Assembly (NCBI GenBank): GCA_947441325.1
Contig: CANETR010000073.1
Span: forward strand, 1 to 8,021
Length of the DNA: 8,021 nucleotides
DNA from: Saprospiraceae bacterium
GTDB taxonomy: Bacteria; Bacteroidota; Bacteroidia; Chitinophagales; Saprospiraceae
Reading direction: 5' to 3'
Positions 5,388-8,021 of the stretch are shown in pieces. A program made the position numbers and the translations under genes. The stretch's first letter is position 1. The number at the start of each line of letters is the position of its first letter. The notes under the pieces are model-generated. The model saw nothing but the letters and a program-made list of their open reading frames with translations. It had not been told where the DNA came from and searched no databases.

Positions 5388-8021
5388 TTATTCTTTTACG
5401 AATCTGATTGTAGTGACTTCAGCACCTGATCCCAATCTGACAGTATAAATTGCTGCAGGCAACAAATCGGTTCTTAGCGTATGATAATTCATTCCTTCTC
5501 TTACTGTTAAAACCTGACTAAATACCATTTTTCCACTGATATCATAGATCTCAACAGCCGTTTCGCTGATATTTGGTGCCGAGTAAAAAGCAAGGGTGGT
5601 TTCAGATTTAGAAGGATTTGGAATTAGTTTTACAGTCTGCTGTAATTCGAAATTCTGACTTAACACATTGCTGTAAGCAGTTTCATTTGCAGAAATGAGT
5701 TTTAGTCTGTAATAATTCGCCCCATTGGTAGGATAGAGATGCCTGAAAGTGAAGTCTTTTTTGTTGGGGTCTGTTACAACAATTTCCCCTATTTTTTCAA
5801 AAACATAGCCATTGACCGAATGTTCCACTTCATATCTTACGATATTGTTCACATTGTTTGTTTTCCAAAAAAGATCAACACTTGACTCATTTCCTGTAGA
5901 ACTGAACTGAAGAAGAGTTTCTTCTGAAAGCAATACAGTTGAACCTGATGCTCCAATTTCTGAAAAGTGCGATAAATTAAACTGCAACTGATAACCAGCC
6001 CCCGAAGCAGAATTGTAAGTACTGCTAGCAATAACGGTATTACTTATTAGCTCTAAAATTGCTGTACTATAATTATTGTTCATCAGATCGCAGTCTTCAT
6101 TGGCTCCGGCATAATGAGTAAGGTTGAGCTGAGCTGCAGTATTTGTTGTGCCAGCTGCAGTATTATAAGCCGATAATTCTGCATCGAGCAGATAAAGTCT
6201 GATGCCCACATTGCCCGATGGGAAAGGAGTGGCAATACCGCCAAAATTTGAAGATTCAAAATTCCAGTAGCGAGGTATGTAGTGGCGACCATCTCCATCT
6301 AAGGGAACAGCAGCCATATCATTTACAGAAACAGTAACTGTACCCAGGTTATTTGCACCGGGATTTACAGCTGCAATAATTCTTCCCGAACCGTCGAGTA
6401 CATTAAACCAGCTATTGCCAGTTACCCCATTTACAGCACCCGAATTACATCCAGCAGTGTTTGAGACTGCTATATTGTTTGGGCAGTTAATTTGAACCGG
6501 AGTACCAAAAAGGCAAGCCGTGTGGTTTACTGTTGGGAAGTTTATAGCAGGAGTGCCGGAATAGGTGATGTTAAGTGATGCTGTAATATTTCCGGTAGAC
6601 ATACCTCCCGGATTTCCAGCATTCTCGAATACCAGTATACAAAGTCCTGTTGTTGCAGGGTCGAAACCAGCGGGAAAACTGGCTTGTGTAAATGTGTAAG
6701 TTCCATTTCCGGCAACTAACCCACCAGCTGCATTAGGAGATGCACAGGTAGCATTAGTTCTGATCCTGATTAACAAGTTATTTGCAGCACCAGTATATCC
6801 GGTTACATTTACGGTAATTGTAAAAGTTGGCGAATTTGGCGGACTAGCAGGGCGACAAGGTACTCCCCCTATCGATAAAGAAGCTCTTTTGCCAGCAGCA
6901 GTTCCAACCGTAATGTTCGAAATAGGCAGATTTACAACACAGCTTGCATCGGCAATTGCCGCTTTTTTTCCGGAAACAAAAGGTGTTAGAAAATAATTTC
7001 TAGTGGGATTCAATACAGAACAATCTAAATTTAGACTAAGCGCTGTAGCCGGTGTTCCTATTGTAGCTTCAAAAATTTGACTAGGTGTGGAAGAAGTTAC
7101 AGCACCACCAACTGTAGCAGAGGCAAGGGCAGTATTTAATGTGGTCTGATTTGTTGCTGTGCTTGAAATCGGGTTATCTACAGTAAGCCACCAACCCACA
7201 ATCTGATTGGCATCGAGCGCTACTCCGCTGGTGTTGACATTAATAGTTTGAGCGCCATTCAATACAATTGAGCTTGTTCCATCGGCAACATTGAAACCAT
7301 TGCCCGGTTTGGGAGAAACAACCACGCTTAGGACCTGACGACAGGATAAATTATATTTGTTGACTTCCTCAATGTAGAAAAATGTTGTTCCGGCAGCATT
7401 GACATTGAGCTGGGCAGCCGTTGGCGTAAAGGTATTGGTAGCGATAGCAACTGGTGCTCCTCCTGTAGGGACTGTGTACCAATTGTAGCAACTGTTTTTG
7501 GCAGTAAATGTTGGGATTGTGCCGCCAACGCAGATTTCCTTGTATGGTGATTGTGCGTTATTCAGCACGGTGCTGTTAAAGTGACGAGCAACGGCAGTGT
7601 CACAAAGATTCATACGGCAGTTGAGCAATACATCCTGTGTTTTCACATACTGACAAGGGCTAAAATCCTGCCGGCAATTATTAAAGGAATTAGAGGACAT
7701 AATATTGCGCTGCAAAATGGTGGAAACTCCTCCGCCATAGTTCGTACCGCTCGCAGGATTTATAGTCAAAACGCCGCAGGGCGGAGATGGCGTAGTCTGA
7801 TAAACACAAGTAGCATTATTACAACCCGAGAAGTTTGGATCGGGCCAGGTATCGCAGATTTTATCGCCGCTGGTCAAACAATCAGAATTGTTCATAGCAC
7901 CCTGAGGCGGATATTGTGCATTATCATTACTGGTTAACTGGTTGTTTTGGGTATGCTGCAAACCCAGATAATGACCCAACTCATGATAAAGTGTTGTTCC
8001 GAATAAAGCTCTGTAAGCCAT
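5388..8021 (-). CDS. M43-like (cytophagalysin-type) zinc metalloprotease with T9SS type A sorting domain, N-terminus outside window
   Basis: The open frame covers 877 residues and reaches the right edge; residue numbers here count from that edge. HELGHYLGLQH (13-23) is the extended zinc motif of metzincins (ligands His13, His17, His23; catalytic Glu14). GDKICDTWPDPN (52-63) and NIMSSN (106-111, Met108 the likely Met-turn), followed by CRQDFSPCQ, fit peptidase family M43, which includes pappalysin and cytophagalysin. An Ig-like module (about 161-237) follows, then a long Ala/Thr/Asn-rich beta region (about 240-530). Next is a module with GNSWFNVLDGSG (535-546) and FNLSHFSEIGASG (681-693), a fibronectin-like segment (about 700-790), and a T9SS type A sorting domain (about 798-877, KLIPNPSKSETTL, ending RFVKE). 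It is thus a secreted or surface protease; its substrate is unknown. The codon at 8019-8021 is ATG but is not the true start: the first half of the catalytic domain and the signal peptide are missing. The gene ends in its own strong terminator. Confidence 0.93.
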   Translation of the reverse strand: MAYRALFGTTLYHELGHYLGLQHTQNNQLTSNDNAQYPPQGAMNNSDCLTSGDKICDTWPDPNFSGCNNATCVYQTTPSPPCGVLTINPASGTNYGGGVSTILQRNIMSSNSFNNCRQDFSPCQYVKTQDVLLNCRMNLCDTAVARHFNSTVLNNAQSPYKEICVGGTIPTFTAKNSCYNWYTVPTGGAPVAIATNTFTPTAAQLNVNAAGTTFFYIEEVNKYNLSCRQVLSVVVSPKPGNGFNVADGTSSIVLNGAQTINVNTSGVALDANQIVGWWLTVDNPISSTATNQTTLNTALASATVGGAVTSSTPSQIFEATIGTPATALSLNLDCSVLNPTRNYFLTPFVSGKKAAIADASCVVNLPISNITVGTAAGKRASLSIGGVPCRPASPPNSPTFTITVNVTGYTGAANNLLIRIRTNATCASPNAAGGLVAGNGTYTFTQASFPAGFDPATTGLCILVFENAGNPGGMSTGNITASLNITYSGTPAINFPTVNHTACLFGTPVQINCPNNIAVSNTAGCNSGAVNGVTGNSWFNVLDGSGRIIAAVNPGANNLGTVTVSVNDMAAVPLDGDGRHYIPRYWNFESSNFGGIATPFPSGNVGIRLYLLDAELSAYNTAAGTTNTAAQLNLTHYAGANEDCDLMNNNYSTAILELISNTVIASSTYNSASGAGYQLQFNLSHFSEIGASGSTVLLSEETLLQFSSTGNESSVDLFWKTNNVNNIVRYEVEHSVNGYVFEKIGEIVVTDPNKKDFTFRHLYPTNGANYYRLKLISANETAYSNVLSQNFELQQTVKLIPNPSKSETTLAFYSAPNISETAVEIYDISGKMVFSQVLTVREGMNYHTLRTDLLPAAIYTVRLGSGAEVTTIRFVKE

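Noticed and set aside
7551..7937. Plus-strand 128-residue frame
   Set aside because: It is antisense to the catalytic part of the metalloprotease, where the minus strand carries the conserved zinc-site and Met-turn region; no independent support.
8019..8021. ATG at the right edge as the start of the metalloprotease
   Set aside because: The zinc motif would then begin at residue 13, leaving no signal peptide or first half of the catalytic domain. The gene must continue past the edge.

Overview
The window looks like a chromosomal segment from a member of the Bacteroidota. The main evidence is two large secreted proteins that end in type IX secretion system (T9SS) type A sorting domains. A long cytosolic helical protein of a kind seen in this phylum, AT-rich intergenic regions, and the lack of Shine-Dalgarno sequences before the starts all agree. 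I cannot name a family or genus.

Layout, left to right. Positions 1-617 (minus strand) hold the first 205 codons of mnmE, the tRNA-modification GTPase; the rest lies off the left edge. Positions 618-910 are non-coding and rich in short repeats: a tandem 12-bp repeat, a 10-bp inverted repeat, and three mini-palindromes spaced about 25 bp apart. Positions 911-2470 (minus) encode a 519-residue helical, TPR-like protein of unknown function. A very AT-rich divergent intergenic region (2471-2656) separates it from a 680-residue secreted protein (2657-4699, plus) with a signal peptide, Ig/PKD-like modules and a T9SS tail. That gene converges, across a 47-bp gap holding a hairpin terminator, on a small lipoprotein gene (4747-5286, minus). 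A strong intrinsic terminator at 5332-5362 ends the last gene, a large M43-like zinc metalloprotease with several beta-sandwich modules and a T9SS tail (5388 to the right edge, minus). Its N-terminus lies outside the window.

How the genes relate. The two T9SS cargo proteins and the lipoprotein probably all work at or outside the cell envelope: one looks like a surface adhesin or structural protein, one like a secreted protease. No T9SS machinery gene is visible. mnmE and the 519-residue protein are cytosolic and appear unrelated to the surface genes. The terminators and spacing suggest mostly single-gene transcription units rather than one operon. I see no convincing new multi-gene system. 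The items most worth a second look are the mini-palindrome cluster, the conserved helical protein of unknown function, and the unnamed modules of the two secreted proteins.
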